Assembly: GCA_034440635.1 (NCBI GenBank)
Contig: JAOTON010001685.1
Coordinates: 3,420,501 to 3,484,500 of the forward strand
Reading direction: 5' to 3'
Source of the DNA: Lepas anatifera
Lineage: Eukaryota > Arthropoda > Thecostraca > Lepadidae
DNA: 64,000 nucleotides
Below the pieces are notes generated by a model. That model saw nothing but the letters and a program-made list of their open reading frames with translations, had not been told where the DNA came from and did not search any database. A program made the position numbers and the translations under genes. Below, piece after piece: positions 11,609 through 23,781 of this stretch; within the stretch, counting starts at the first letter, position 1, and each line of letters begins with the position of its first letter.

Positions 11609-11994
11609 TTAATGGGATCCAAGATTCTCTATTGGGATCGAAGATTCTTAACTGCAATCAATGTTCCTCAATTGGTATCCAAGATTATAAATTGGGATTA
11701 AAGATTCCAAATTGGATCCCAGATTCTGAATTGGGATTTAAGATTCTATATTAAGATCCAAGATTATTACCTGCAATAAACGGTTCTCAATTGGTATCTA
11801 AGATTATAAATCGGGATCCAAGATTCTGAATTGGAATCCAGGATTCCCATTTGGACTTAAGACTCCAATTGGGATTCCAGTTTCCCAATTTGGATCATAG
11901 ATTCTCTATTGGGATCGAAGATTCTTAACTGCAAACAATTGGGTTCTCAGTTGGGATCCAAGAGTCTTTTTGGGGATACAGAATTCTGAATTCT

Positions 11995-12047
11995 AAACCT
12001 AACCTAACCTAACCTAACCTATCCTGACCTAACCTAACCTAACCTAA
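11995..12047 (-). repeat. Short inverted TTAGG block (reads CCTAA)
   Basis: Roughly ten AACCT units on the plus strand, opposite in orientation to all other telomere-type blocks in the window. Equivalent blocks occur in copies 2 and 3 at about 15904-15957 and 19815-19867. Confidence 0.9.
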
Positions 12048-12441
12048 CATGATTTTCAATTGGGAAAACATATTTTTAATTGGGATCAAAGATTCTCTAT
12101 TGGGATAAAACGTTCTTAATTGATATCAAAGATATTCTACGTGGATCCAAGATTCTCCATTGGGGTCCAAGACACTCCAGGGGGACTCAAGATTCTCTAC
12201 TGGGGTCAAAAATTCTCTATTGGGATCTGTAATAGAATTTGGATAGATATGGTTATGTTAGGTTAGGTCAGGTTAGGCTAGGCTACATTAGGTTTGGTTG
12301 GGTTAGGTTTGGTAAGGTTAGGTTAGGTTAGGTTAGGTCAGGTTAGGTTAGGTTAGGTTAGGTTAGGTTAGGTTAGGTCAGGTTAGGTTAGGTTAGGTAA
12401 GGTTAGATCAGGTGAGGTTAGGTTAGGTTAGGTAAGGCTAA

Positions 12442-13190
12442 CACGCCCATTGACGGGGGGGCCGGGTACCCGCCCCCTTGGGTCCTTTAGGGAGATAGCA
12501 GAAAAATTGCGCTGCGTAGCGCCGCCGTACTTGGCATACCTTTTCCCTAATCATTTTCACAACTATTGTGAAAATTTTAGGGTTAGGTCACCTCAGGTCA
12601 GGTCACCAGTACAGATCAAGTGACCTAACCTCAAAAAGAGTTTAAGATAGCATAAGTCGGAGCAGGGTGAACTTATTTGGTTGAAACTCATATCACATAA
12701 TGGCCCCACCAAGTTCTCTAAAACATGTTCCGGTATTTTTTATATCGATGACCTAAGGTCAGGTACGAGGCAAGACCTTCCCATGGGAAATGCATGGGAA
12801 AAATAGTTTTACGAAATAACTCAGTAACGAATGGTGATAGAGCATTTATTTTAGCTGCATTAGACTTTCCTGGGCTTTGCTGTTCTAATGATATGCATTT
12901 TATATAATTTGACCCCGACCTGACCTCAGGTCAGGTCAAATCCTTGATTTGACCTAGCAAGGTCAAATTAGATATCATTCGATTCGGCTTGCTGAGAGGT
13001 TTCATATTGTTTAAGTCGTTTTGCGCTATCTTTACTTGTTCAGATGAAATGGCCGAAAAACGTAATTTACATTTTATCCCTTTGACGGCATGTTTTGAAC
13101 TCTCGTGACCTTAAATGTGACCTGACAAAAAATGGTTCAAATATTTTCGATGGAGAAGTAGATGGGTAACCAAACACCGTTTACGGTTTT
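12442..13190 (-). mobile_element. Family A element, reverse and truncated, in unit 1
   Basis: Starts with CACGCCCATTGACGGGG after CTAA (a mutated TTAA). It follows the reverse orientation of family A, matching 51936-52768, and loses similarity after the GTTTACGGTTTT stretch near 13190, so one terminal repeat is missing. It faces the forward copy at 10774-11608 across about 0.83 kb. Confidence 0.82.
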
Positions 13191-14686
13191 CATAGATTCA
13201 TACCGTTTTTTTAGTAATTCAAGAAGATCTATCAGGATCCAACATTCTCAATTGGGATTCAAGATTCTCAGTTTGCATCAAAGACTCTTAGTTGGGATTG
13301 AAGATCCCCAGTTGGGATCCAATATTCTGAATGGGGATTCAAGATTCTAGACTGGAACACAGGATTTTTACCTGTTATAGTGGTTCTCAATTGGTACCCA
13401 AGACTAAAAATGGGATCGAAGATTCTAAATTGGAATCCAAGATTCTTTATTGGGATCCAAGATTTTCAATTGGGGTACAAGACTCTCAATTTGAAACAAA
13501 AATTCTCAATTGGCTTTCAAGTTTCCCAATTGGGATCATAGATTCTCAATGGGATCCAAGATTTTCTATTGGGATCGAAGATTCTTAACTGCAATCAATG
13601 TTTCTCATTTGGTATGCAAGATTATAAGTCGGGATCCAAGATTCTTTATTTGGATCCTTGATTCTCAATTGGGATACAAAATCCTCAATTTGAAACAAAG
13701 ATTTTCAATTGGGATTCAATATTCCCATTTAGGATCCATGACTCTCAATGGGGATCCAAGATTCTCCATTGCAATCCAAGATTCTCCCTATGAATAAAAA
13801 TTTTACATTGAGATCCAAGAATATCATTAAGGATCCAGGATTTCCGACTGGGATCCAAGATACTCTATTGCAATCTCAATTGAAATTTGGATAGATAAGA
13901 TTAGGTTAGGTTTGGTTAGGTTAAGTTAGGTTAGGTAAGTTAGGTCAGGTTAGGTCTAGTTAGGTTAGGTTAGGTTAGGTTAGGTTAGATTAGGTTAGGT
14001 TAGGTTAGATTACGTTAGGTTACGTTAGGTTAGGCTAGGTTAGGCTAGGTTAGGTTAGGTTAGTTCCACGGCAGGCTGAATATATGCACACGTTTACAGC
14101 GGTAGAAACTCTAAACACTTCCACAGCAACTGTATCTCTGAACACGACTACGGCGCGCTGAGTCTCTGCACACGTCTATAGCCGGCTGAATATCTGAACA
14201 CGTCTAAAGGGATCCACGATCCAGGATTTGGATCCAGGATTGCAAATTCGGATCCAAAATACTCTATGGGGATTCAAGATTCTCTAATGGGATCCAAGAT
14301 TCCCAATTCGGATCAGAGACTCTTAATTAGGATTCAAAATTCCCAATTGGGATCCCAAATTCTGAAATTGGATTTAAGATTCAATACTGGGATCCAAGAT
14401 TTTTACCTGTTATAAATGCTTCTCAGTTGGTACCCAAGACTGTAAATTGGGATCTAAAATTTTCAATTGGAATCCAAGATTCTTTATTGGGATCCAAGAT
14501 TTTCAAGTTGAAACAAAGGTTTTCAATTGGGATTCAATTTTCCCAATTAGGATCCATGACCCTCAATTGGAATCCAAGATTATTTATTGGGATCCAAGAG
14601 ATTCAATTGGGATACAAGAGTATAAATTTGAAACAAAGATTCTCAATTGGAACTCAAGTTTACCAATTGGGATCATATATTCTTAA

Positions 14687-15518
14687 CACGCGCATTGACG
14701 GGGGTCTGAGCCACCTTCGCATTGACGGGGGCGGGTACCCGCCCCCCTAAGATCTCGAGAACCACGGTAGGTAGCGAAAAACGGTAAACGGTGTTGGACT
14801 GCCCATCCACTTCTCCATCGAAAACAATTGAACTATTTTTTCAGGTCACATTTAAGGTCACGAGAGGTCAAAACATGCCCGTCACAGGGATAACATGTAA
14901 AATTCAGTTTTTCGGGCATTACATCTGAACAAGTAAAGATAGAGCAAAACGACTTGAACTATATGAATCCTCTTAGCAAGCCGAATCGAATGATATATAA
15001 TTTTAACTTGCTAGGTCAAATCAAGGATTTGACCTGACCTGAGGTCAGGTTAGGGTCAAATTATATAAAATGCATATCGTTAGAACCGCAAAGCCGAGGC
15101 GAGTCTAATACAGCTGAAATAAATGCTGTATCACCCTCCGTTACTGAGTTATTCCGTAAAACATTTTTCCCATGTATTTCCAAAGGAGAGGTCATGCCTC
15201 GTACCTGACCTTAGGTCATTGATATCAAAAATACCGGAACATATGTTAGAGAACTCGGTGGGGCTATTATGTGATATGGTTTTCAATCGGATAAGTTCAC
15301 CCTGCTCCGACTTATGTTATCTTAAACTTTTTTGAGCTCGGGTCACTTGAACTGTACTGGTGACCTGACCTGAGATGACCTAACCTTAAAATTTTCACAG
15401 AAGTTGTAAAAATGATGAGGGAAAAGGTATACCAAGTACGGCGGCGCTACGCGCCGCCGTTTTTCTACTGTCTTAAAAAAACCCGAGGGGGAGGTACCCG
15501 CCCCCGTCAATGCGCGTG
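14687..15518 (+). mobile_element. Family A element, forward, in unit 2
   Basis: Flanked by TTAA at 14683-14686 and 15519-15522, with the same termini and insertion point as in unit 1. It is therefore a copy by macrosatellite duplication, not an independent insertion. Confidence 0.87.
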
Positions 15519-16350
15519 TTAATGGGATCCAAGATTCTCTATTGGGATCGAAGATTCTTAACTGCAATCAATGTTCCTCAATTGGTATCCAAGATTATAA
15601 ATTGGGATTAAAGATTCCAAATTGGATCCCAGATTCTGAATTGGGATTTAAGATTCTATATTAAGATCCAAGATTATTACCTGCAATAAACGGTTCTCAA
15701 TTGGTATCCAAGATTATAAATCGGGATCCAAGATTCTGAATTGGAATCCAGGATTCCCATTTGGACTTAAGACTCCAATTGGGATTCCAGTTTCCCAATT
15801 TGGATCATAGATTCTCTATTGGGATCGAAGATTCTTAACTGCAAACAATTGGGTTCTCAGTTGGGATCCAAGAGTCTTTTGGGGATACAGAATTCTGAAT
15901 TCTAAACCTAACCTAACCTAACCTAACCTATCCTGACCTAACCTAACCTAACCTAACATGATTTTCAATTGGGAAAACATATTTTTAATTGGGATCAAAG
16001 ATTCTCTATTGGGATAAAACGTTCTTAATTGATATCAAAGATATTCTACGTGGATCCAAGATTCTCCATTGGGGTCCAAGACACTCCAGGGGGACTCAAG
16101 ATTCTCTACTGGGGTCAAAAATTCTCTATTGGGATCTGTAATAGAATTTGGATAGATATGGTTATGTTAGGTTAGGTCAGGTTAGGCTAGGCTACATTAG
16201 GTTTGGTTGGGTTAGGTTTGGTAAGGTTAGGTTAGGTTAGGTTAGGTCAGGTTAGGTTAGGTTAGGTTAGGTTAGGTTAGGTTAGGTCAGGTTAGGTTAG
16301 GTTAGGTAAGGTTAGATCAGGTGAGGTTAGGTTAGGTTAGGTAAGGCTAA

Positions 16351-17098
16351 CACGCCCATTGACGGGGGGCCGGGTACCCGCCCCCTTGGGTCCTTTAGGG
16401 AGATAGCAGAAAAATTGCGCTGCGTAGCGCCGCCGTACTTGGCATACCTTTTCCCTAATCATTTTCACAACTATTGTGAAAATTTTAGGGTTAGGTCACC
16501 TCAGGTCAGGTCACCAGTACAGATCAAGTGACCTAACCTCAAAAAGAGTTTAAGATAGCATAAGTCGGAGCAGGGTGAACTTATTTGGTTGAAACTCATA
16601 TCACATAATGGCCCCACCAAGTTCTCTAAAACATGTTCCGGTATTTTTTATATCGATGACCTAAGGTCAGGTACGAGGCAAGACCTTCCCATGGGAAATG
16701 CATGGGAAAAATAGTTTTACGAAATAACTCAGTAACGAATGGTGATAGAGCATTTATTTTAGCTGCATTAGACTTTCCTGGGCTTTGCTGTTCTAATGAT
16801 ATGCATTTTATATAATTTGACCCCGACCTGACCTCAGGTCAGGTCAAATCCTTGATTTGACCTAGCAAGGTCAAATTAGATATCATTCGATTCGGCTTGC
16901 TGAGAGGTTTCATATTGTTTAAGTCGTTTTGCGCTATCTTTACTTGTTCAGATGAAATGGCCGAAAAACGTAATTTACATTTTATCCCTTTGACGGCATG
17001 TTTTGAACTCTCGTGACCTTAAATGTGACCTGACAAAAAATGGTTCAAATATTTTCGATGGAGAAGTAGATGGGTAACCAAACACCGTTTACGGTTTT
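16351..17098 (-). mobile_element. Family A element, reverse truncated, in unit 2
   Basis: Same CTAA junction, same truncation and same neighbours as in unit 1. Confidence 0.8.
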
Positions 17099-18595
17099 CA
17101 TAGATTCATACCGTTTTTTTAGTAATTCAAGAAGATCTATCAGGATCCAACATTCTCAATTGGGATTCAAGATTCTCAGTTTGCATCAAAGACTCTTAGT
17201 TGGGATTGAAGATCCCCAGTTGGGATCCAATATTCTGAATGGGGATTCAAGATTCTAGACTGGAACACAGGATTTTTACCTGTTATAGTGGTTCTCAATT
17301 GGTACCCAAGACTAAAAATGGGATCGAAGATTCTAAATTGGAATCCAAGATTCTTTATTGGGATCCAAGATTTTCAATTGGGGTACAAGACTCTCAATTT
17401 GAAACAAAAATTCTCAATTGGCTTTCAAGTTTCCCAATTGGGATCATAGATTCTCAATGGGATCCAAGATTTTCTATTGGGATCGAAGATTCTTAACTGC
17501 AATCAATGTTTCTCATTTGGTATGCAAGATTATAAGTCGGGATCCAAGATTCTTTATTTGGATCCTTGATTCTCAATTGGGATACAAAATCCTCAATTTG
17601 AAACAAAGATTTTCAATTGGGATTCAATATTCCCATTTAGGATCCATGACTCTCAATGGGGATCCAAGATTCTCCATTGCAATCCAAGATTCTCCCTATG
17701 AATAAAAAATTTTACATTGAGATCCAAGAATATCATTAAGGATCCAGGATTTCCGACTGGGATCCAAGATACTCTATTGCAATCTCAATTGAAATTTGGA
17801 TAGATAAGATTAGGTTAGGTTTGGTTAGGTTAAGTTAGGTTAGGTAAGTTAGGTCAGGTTAGGTCTAGTTAGGTTAGGTTAGGTTAGGTTAGGTTAGATT
17901 AGGTTAGGTTAGGTTAGATTACGTTAGGTTACGTTAGGTTAGGCTAGGTTAGGCTAGGTTAGGTTAGGTTAGTTCCACGGCAGGCTGAATATATGCACAC
18001 GTTTACAGCGGTAGAAACTCTAAACACTTCCACAGCAACTGTATCTCTGAACACGACTACGGCGCGCTGAGTCTCTGCACACGTCTATAGCCGGCTGAAT
18101 ATCTGAACACGTCTAAAGGGATCCACGATCCAGGATTTGGATCCAGGATTGCAAATTCGGATCCAAAATACTCTATGGGGATTCAAGATTCTCTAATGGG
18201 ATCCAAGATTCCCAATTCGGATCAGAGACTCTTAATTAGGATTCAAAATTCCCAATTGGGATCCCAAATTCTGAAATTGGATTTAAGATTCAATACTGGG
18301 ATCCAAGATTTTTACCTGTTATAAATGCTTCTCAGTTGGTACCCAAGACTGTAAATTGGGATCTAAAATTTTCAATTGGAATCCAAGATTCTTTATTGGG
18401 ATCCAAGATTTTCAAGTTGAAACAAAGGTTTTCAATTGGGATTCAATTTTCCCAATTAGGATCCATGACCCTCAATTGGAATCCAAGATTATTTATTGGG
18501 ATCCAAGAGATTCAATTGGGATACAAGAGTATAAATTTGAAACAAAGATTCTCAATTGGAACTCAAGTTTACCAATTGGGATCATATATTCTTAA

Positions 18596-19428
18596 CACGC
18601 GCATTGACGGGGGTCTGAGCCACCTTCGCATTGACGGGGGGCGGGTACCCGCCCCCCTAAGATCTCGAGAACCACGGTAGGTAGCGAAAAACGGTAAACG
18701 GTGTTGGACTGCCCATCCACTTCTCCATCGAAAACAATTGAACTATTTTTTCAGGTCACATTTAAGGTCACGAGAGGTCAAAACATGCCCGTCACAGGGA
18801 TAACATGTAAAATTCAGTTTTTCGGGCATTACATCTGAACAAGTAAAGATAGAGCAAAACGACTTGAACTATATGAATCCTCTTAGCAAGCCGAATCGAA
18901 TGATATATAATTTTAACTTGCTAGGTCAAATCAAGGATTTGACCTGACCTGAGGTCAGGTTAGGGTCAAATTATATAAAATGCATATCGTTAGAACCGCA
19001 AAGCCGAGGCGAGTCTAATACAGCTGAAATAAATGCTGTATCACCCTCCGTTACTGAGTTATTCCGTAAAACATTTTTCCCATGTATTTCCAAAGGAGAG
19101 GTCATGCCTCGTACCTGACCTTAGGTCATTGATATCAAAAATACCGGAACATATGTTAGAGAACTCGGTGGGGCTATTATGTGATATGGTTTTCAATCGG
19201 ATAAGTTCACCCTGCTCCGACTTATGTTATCTTAAACTTTTTTGAGCTCGGGTCACTTGAACTGTACTGGTGACCTGACCTGAGATGACCTAACCTTAAA
19301 ATTTTCACAGAAGTTGTAAAAATGATGAGGGAAAAGGTATACCAAGTACGGCGGCGCTACGCGCCGCCGTTTTTCTACTGTCTTAAAAAAACCCGAGGGG
19401 GAGGTACCCGCCCCCGTCAATGCGCGTG
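18596..19428 (+). mobile_element. Family A element, forward, in unit 3
   Basis: Flanked by TTAA at 18592-18595 and 19429-19432. Identical in layout to units 1 and 2. Confidence 0.87.
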
Positions 19429-20261
19429 TTAATGGGATCCAAGATTCTCTATTGGGATCGAAGATTCTTAACTGCAATCAATGTTCCTCAATTGGTATCC
19501 AAGATTATAAATTGGGATTAAAGATTCCAAATTGGATCCCAGATTCTGAATTGGGATTTAAGATTCTATATTAAGATCCAAGATTATTACCTGCAATAAA
19601 CGGTTCTCAATTGGTATCCAAGATTATAAATCGGGATCCAAGATTCTGAATTGGAATCCAGGATTCCCATTTGGACTTAAGACTCCAATTGGGATTCCAG
19701 TTTCCCAATTTGGATCATAGATTCTCTATTGGGATCGAAGATTCTTAACTGCAAACAATTGGGTTCTCAGTTGGGATCCAAGAGTCTTTTTGGGGATACA
19801 GAATTCTGAATTCTAAACCTAACCTAACCTAACCTAACCTATCCTGACCTAACCTAACCTAACCTAACATGATTTTCAATTGGGAAAACATATTTTTAAT
19901 TGGGATCAAAGATTCTCTATTGGGATAAAACGTTCTTAATTGATATCAAAGATATTCTACGTGGATCCAAGATTCTCCATTGGGGTCCAAGACACTCCAG
20001 GGGGACTCAAGATTCTCTACTGGGGTCAAAAATTCTCTATTGGGATCTGTAATAGAATTTGGATAGATATGGTTATGTTAGGTTAGGTCAGGTTAGGCTA
20101 GGCTACATTAGGTTTGGTTGGGTTAGGTTTGGTAAGGTTAGGTTAGGTTAGGTTAGGTCAGGTTAGGTTAGGTTAGGTTAGGTTAGGTTAGGTTAGGTCA
20201 GGTTAGGTTAGGTTAGGTAAGGTTAGATCAGGTGAGGTTAGGTTAGGTTAGGTAAGGCTAA

Positions 20262-21009
20262 CACGCCCATTGACGGGGGGCCGGGTACCCGCCCCCTTGG
20301 GTCCTTTAGGGAGATAGCAGAAAAATTGCGCTGCGTAGCGCCGCCGTACTTGGCATACCTTTTCCCTAATCATTTTCACAACTATTGTGAAAATTTTAGG
20401 GTTAGGTCACCTCAGGTCAGGTCACCAGTACAGATCAAGTGACCTAACCTCAAAAAGAGTTTAAGATAGCATAAGTCGGAGCAGGGTGAACTTATTTGGT
20501 TGAAACTCATATCACATAATGGCCCCACCAAGTTCTCTAAAACATGTTCCGGTATTTTTTATATCGATGACCTAAGGTCAGGTACGAGGCAAGACCTTCC
20601 CATGGGAAATGCATGGGAAAAATAGTTTTACGAAATAACTCAGTAACGAATGGTGATAGAGCATTTATTTTAGCTGCATTAGACTTTCCTGGGCTTTGCT
20701 GTTCTAATGATATGCATTTTATATAATTTGACCCCGACCTGACCTCAGGTCAGGTCAAATCCTTGATTTGACCTAGCAAGGTCAAATTAGATATCATTCG
20801 ATTCGGCTTGCTGAGAGGTTTCATATTGTTTAAGTCGTTTTGCGCTATCTTTACTTGTTCAGATGAAATGGCCGAAAAACGTAATTTACATTTTATCCCT
20901 TTGACGGCATGTTTTGAACTCTCGTGACCTTAAATGTGACCTGACAAAAAATGGTTCAAATATTTTCGATGGAGAAGTAGATGGGTAACCAAACACCGTT
21001 TACGGTTTT
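20262..21009 (-). mobile_element. Family A element, reverse truncated, in unit 3
   Basis: Same CTAA junction and truncation as in units 1 and 2, consistent with duplication of the whole unit. Confidence 0.8.
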
Positions 21010-21807
21010 CATAGATTCATACCGTTTTTTTAGTAATTCAAGAAGATCTATCAGGATCCAACATTCTCAATTGGGATTCAAGATTCTCAGTTTGCATCAA
21101 AGACTCTTAGTTGGGATTGAAGATCCCCAGTTGGGATCCAATATTCTGAATGGGGATTCAAGATTCTAGACTGGAACACAGGATTTTTACCTGTTATAGT
21201 GGTTCTCAATTGGTACCCAAGACTAAAAATGGGATCGAAGATTCTAAATTGGAATCCAAGATTCTTTATTGGGATCCAAGATTTTCAATTGGGGTACAAG
21301 ACTCTCAATTTGAAACAAAAATTCTCAATTGGCTTTCAAGTTTCCCAATTGGGATCATAGATTCTCAATGGGATCCAAGATTTTCTATTGGGATCGAAGA
21401 TTCTTAACTGCAATCAATGTTTCTCATTTGGTATGCAAGATTATAAGTCGGGATCCAAGATTCTTTATTTGGATCCTTGATTCTCAATTGGGATACAAAA
21501 TCCTCAATTTGAAACAAAGATTTTCAATTGGGATTCAATATTCCCATTTAGGATCCATGACTCTCAATGGGGATCCAAGATTCTCCATTGCAATCCAAGA
21601 TTCTCCCTATGAATAAAAAATTTTACATTGAGATCCAAGAATATCATTAAGGATCCAGGATTTCCGACTGGGATCCAAGATACTCTATTGCAATCTCAAT
21701 TGAAATTTGGATAGATAAGATTAGGTTAGGTTTGGTTAGGTTAAGTTAGGTTAGGTAAGTTAGGTCAGGTTAGGTCTAGTTAGGTTAGGTTAGGTTAGGT
21801 TAGGTTA

Positions 21808-22290
21808 GATTACGTTAGGTTACGTTAGGTTAGGCTAGGTTAGGTCTAGTTAGGTTATGTTAGGCTAGATTACGTTAGGTTACGTTAGGTTACGTTAGGT
21901 TAGGCTAGGTTAGGTCAGGTTAGTTCCACGGCAGGCTGAATATATGCACACGTCTACAGCGGTAGAAACGCTAAACACTTTCACAGCAACTGTATCTCTG
22001 AACACGTCTAGGGCTCACTGAGTCTCTGCACACGTCTATAGCTGGCTGAATCTCTGAACACGTCAACAGGAGATTCAAGATGATCCAAGATTTCCAATTC
22101 GGATCCAAAATACTCTATGGGGATTCAAGATTCTCCATTGGGATCCATTATTCTCAATTCGGATCAGACACTCTTAATTAGGATTTAAGATTCCCAATTG
22201 GGATCCCAGATTCTGAATGGGGAATTAAAATTTTATATTAAGCTCCAAGATTACTACCCGCAATAAACGGTTCTCAATTGGTATCCAACA
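21808..22290 (+). repeat. Diverged satellite mosaic after the array
   Basis: TTAGG to about 21925, 27-bp satellite to about 22075, then 20-bp minisatellite to about 22290. It resembles the beginning of a fourth unit but carries many substitutions. This is the last TTAGG tract in the window. Confidence 0.85.
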
Positions 22291-22795
22291 TTCGTATCTC
22301 TACCCAAGGCCCAGAATACCAGCGGTCGTCTTATAATATCAGTAGTACGTAAGAATGGACCCACGTGCACCGATGTTCGATTCTGATCTATGGCGAACGT
22401 ATGTACATACACGCTGCGTAGGTAGGATGAAGACGGTATTCTGACTCAGTGCGTACGCGAGATCAGTATTCTCATCTTTCGCATACGTATGTATGTACGG
22501 TCGGTATTGGGAGCTTCCGCCCTACATGCCACATTGTGATTTATACGAAGCTGCAATGCTTTTTGTATTGAAATAACTGTTGTGAGCACCTGAGATGACT
22601 TGAATAATGCGATCATGTTCAGGAATGTCAAGCAGCATGCTCAACTTAGGATCAGTATGGGAATACGAATCATTACCTGATATACATAGATTAGGTATTC
22701 CGTTCTGAGCCGCCAGCACAATGTTCAGGTTCTATCTCCCGGATAAATGTGGGGGCGTGGGTGGCGAGACAATCACAGTCGTTACACACACGACC
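22291..22795. other. Non-satellite spacer with one unrecognised minus-strand frame
   Basis: No satellite or terminal repeat is seen. The minus frame at 22522-22719 is open for 65 codons with ordinary amino-acid composition and no stop, but I do not recognise it and see no splice context. It may be a fragment of an old element. Confidence 0.4.
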
Positions 22796-22799
22796 TTAA

Positions 22800-23777
22800 C
22801 CCGCGCCTCGGTGGGCCTCCGAGCCAACTTTGCCCTGGTGGGGGTGTTTGAAAACCCCCTCGAACTCGGCCCCTATGTGGGATAGCGAAAAAGCGCGAAG
22901 GCTGGTGCATAGCTCATACAAATTCATGAAGAAACTATATATGCCACTTTTTGGCTCAGGTTAATGTTGAGGTCATGAAAGGTCAAAGAAAGTGGGATTT
23001 AGAGTAGATTTTTGGACTCTACCGTCTGACAGAGTTGAGTTAGAACCATTTTTCAGGCACAGTTTGCTTTTCTCGTCACAGCGAATCAAATGATGTATAA
23101 TATGACGATACTAGGTCAAAACACAAAAATGACCTGACCTCAGGTTAGGTCAAGGTTACTTTTTAACCTAGCACAGTCAATGTGCATATGACTTGCAATA
23201 GCAATCCAAACGCAATGATATCAAAATAAAAGCTGTATCATCCTTTCATGCAAAGTTATTGACCTAAGTCTGAAAACTGCTTAAGGAGCCCCAGATGACC
23301 TCTCAGAGGTCACAGGCAAAAAATGCAACATGAACCTGGAAAGGGGGCCAGGATATTGCGATTTGGAGAATATGAAGGCATTATCAGCTGTATCTACACA
23401 AATACAGCCCACTTCATGTTTTCCCATGTATTTCCAATGGAGAGGTTATGGTCAGTGCTTGACCTTAGGTCATCGATATGGAAAATCCCGGGATATATGT
23501 TGTAGTACCTAGTGGGTCCATTATGTGGTATAAGTTTGAATGCGCTAGATTCACCCATTTCTTACTTATGCCTCCTGAAACATTTTTGGAGGTGAGGTCA
23601 CTTGACCTGCATTGGTGACCTGACCTGATATGACGCAACCTTAAAATTTTGGGGCAAGTTGCGGAATTGATCAAGAATAAGGTGTGCCAAGTACGGCAGC
23701 GCTTCGCGCCGCTGTTTTCTCGTGCCATCGGAAAAACCCGAAGGGGTTGTTCAAACACCCTCCCACCGGGGCAATGG
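22800..23777. mobile_element. TTAA-bounded half-site-rich element
   Basis: Bounded by TTAA at 22796-22799 and 23778-23781. Ends are CCCGCGCCTCGGTGGG and, inverted, CCATTGCCCCGGTGGG. The interior resembles family A in its order of AGGTCA/TGACCT motifs and the phrase near ATAGCGAAAAAGCGCG, but is strongly diverged. No coding frame is supported. Confidence 0.6.
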
Positions 23778-23781
23778 TTAA

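Larger units (their letters stand above)
10075..13987 (+). repeat. 3.91-kb macrosatellite, copy 1
   Basis: Order within the unit: TTAGG, 27-bp satellite (about 10150-10275), 20-bp satellite, forward family A element (10774-11608), 20-bp satellite, a short inverted CCTAA block (11995-12047), 20-bp satellite, TTAGG (about 12250-12437), reverse truncated family A element (12442-13190), 20-bp satellite (about 13215-13885), TTAGG. The same landmarks recur 3913 bp later. Differences from copies 2 and 3 are mainly homopolymer lengths and a few substitutions, so identity is well above 99 percent by eye. Confidence 0.93.
13988..17896 (+). repeat. 3.91-kb macrosatellite, copy 2
   Basis: Second tandem unit with the same internal order as copy 1, offset 3913 bp at the left and 3908 bp at the right. 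Differences seen include a shorter C-run near 14745 and one T fewer near 15880. Confidence 0.93.
17897..21807 (+). repeat. 3.91-kb macrosatellite, copy 3
   Basis: Third unit, offset about 3909 bp from copy 2. Landmarks stay in register until the TTAGG tract near 21800; the following 27-bp and 20-bp blocks are diverged, so the homogenised array ends here. Confidence 0.92.

Noticed and set aside
3311..21616. Many open frames of 60-120 codons with IGIQDSQLGSK-like peptides
   Set aside because: They are translations of the 20-bp satellite, recur in all frames and begin or end within repeats.
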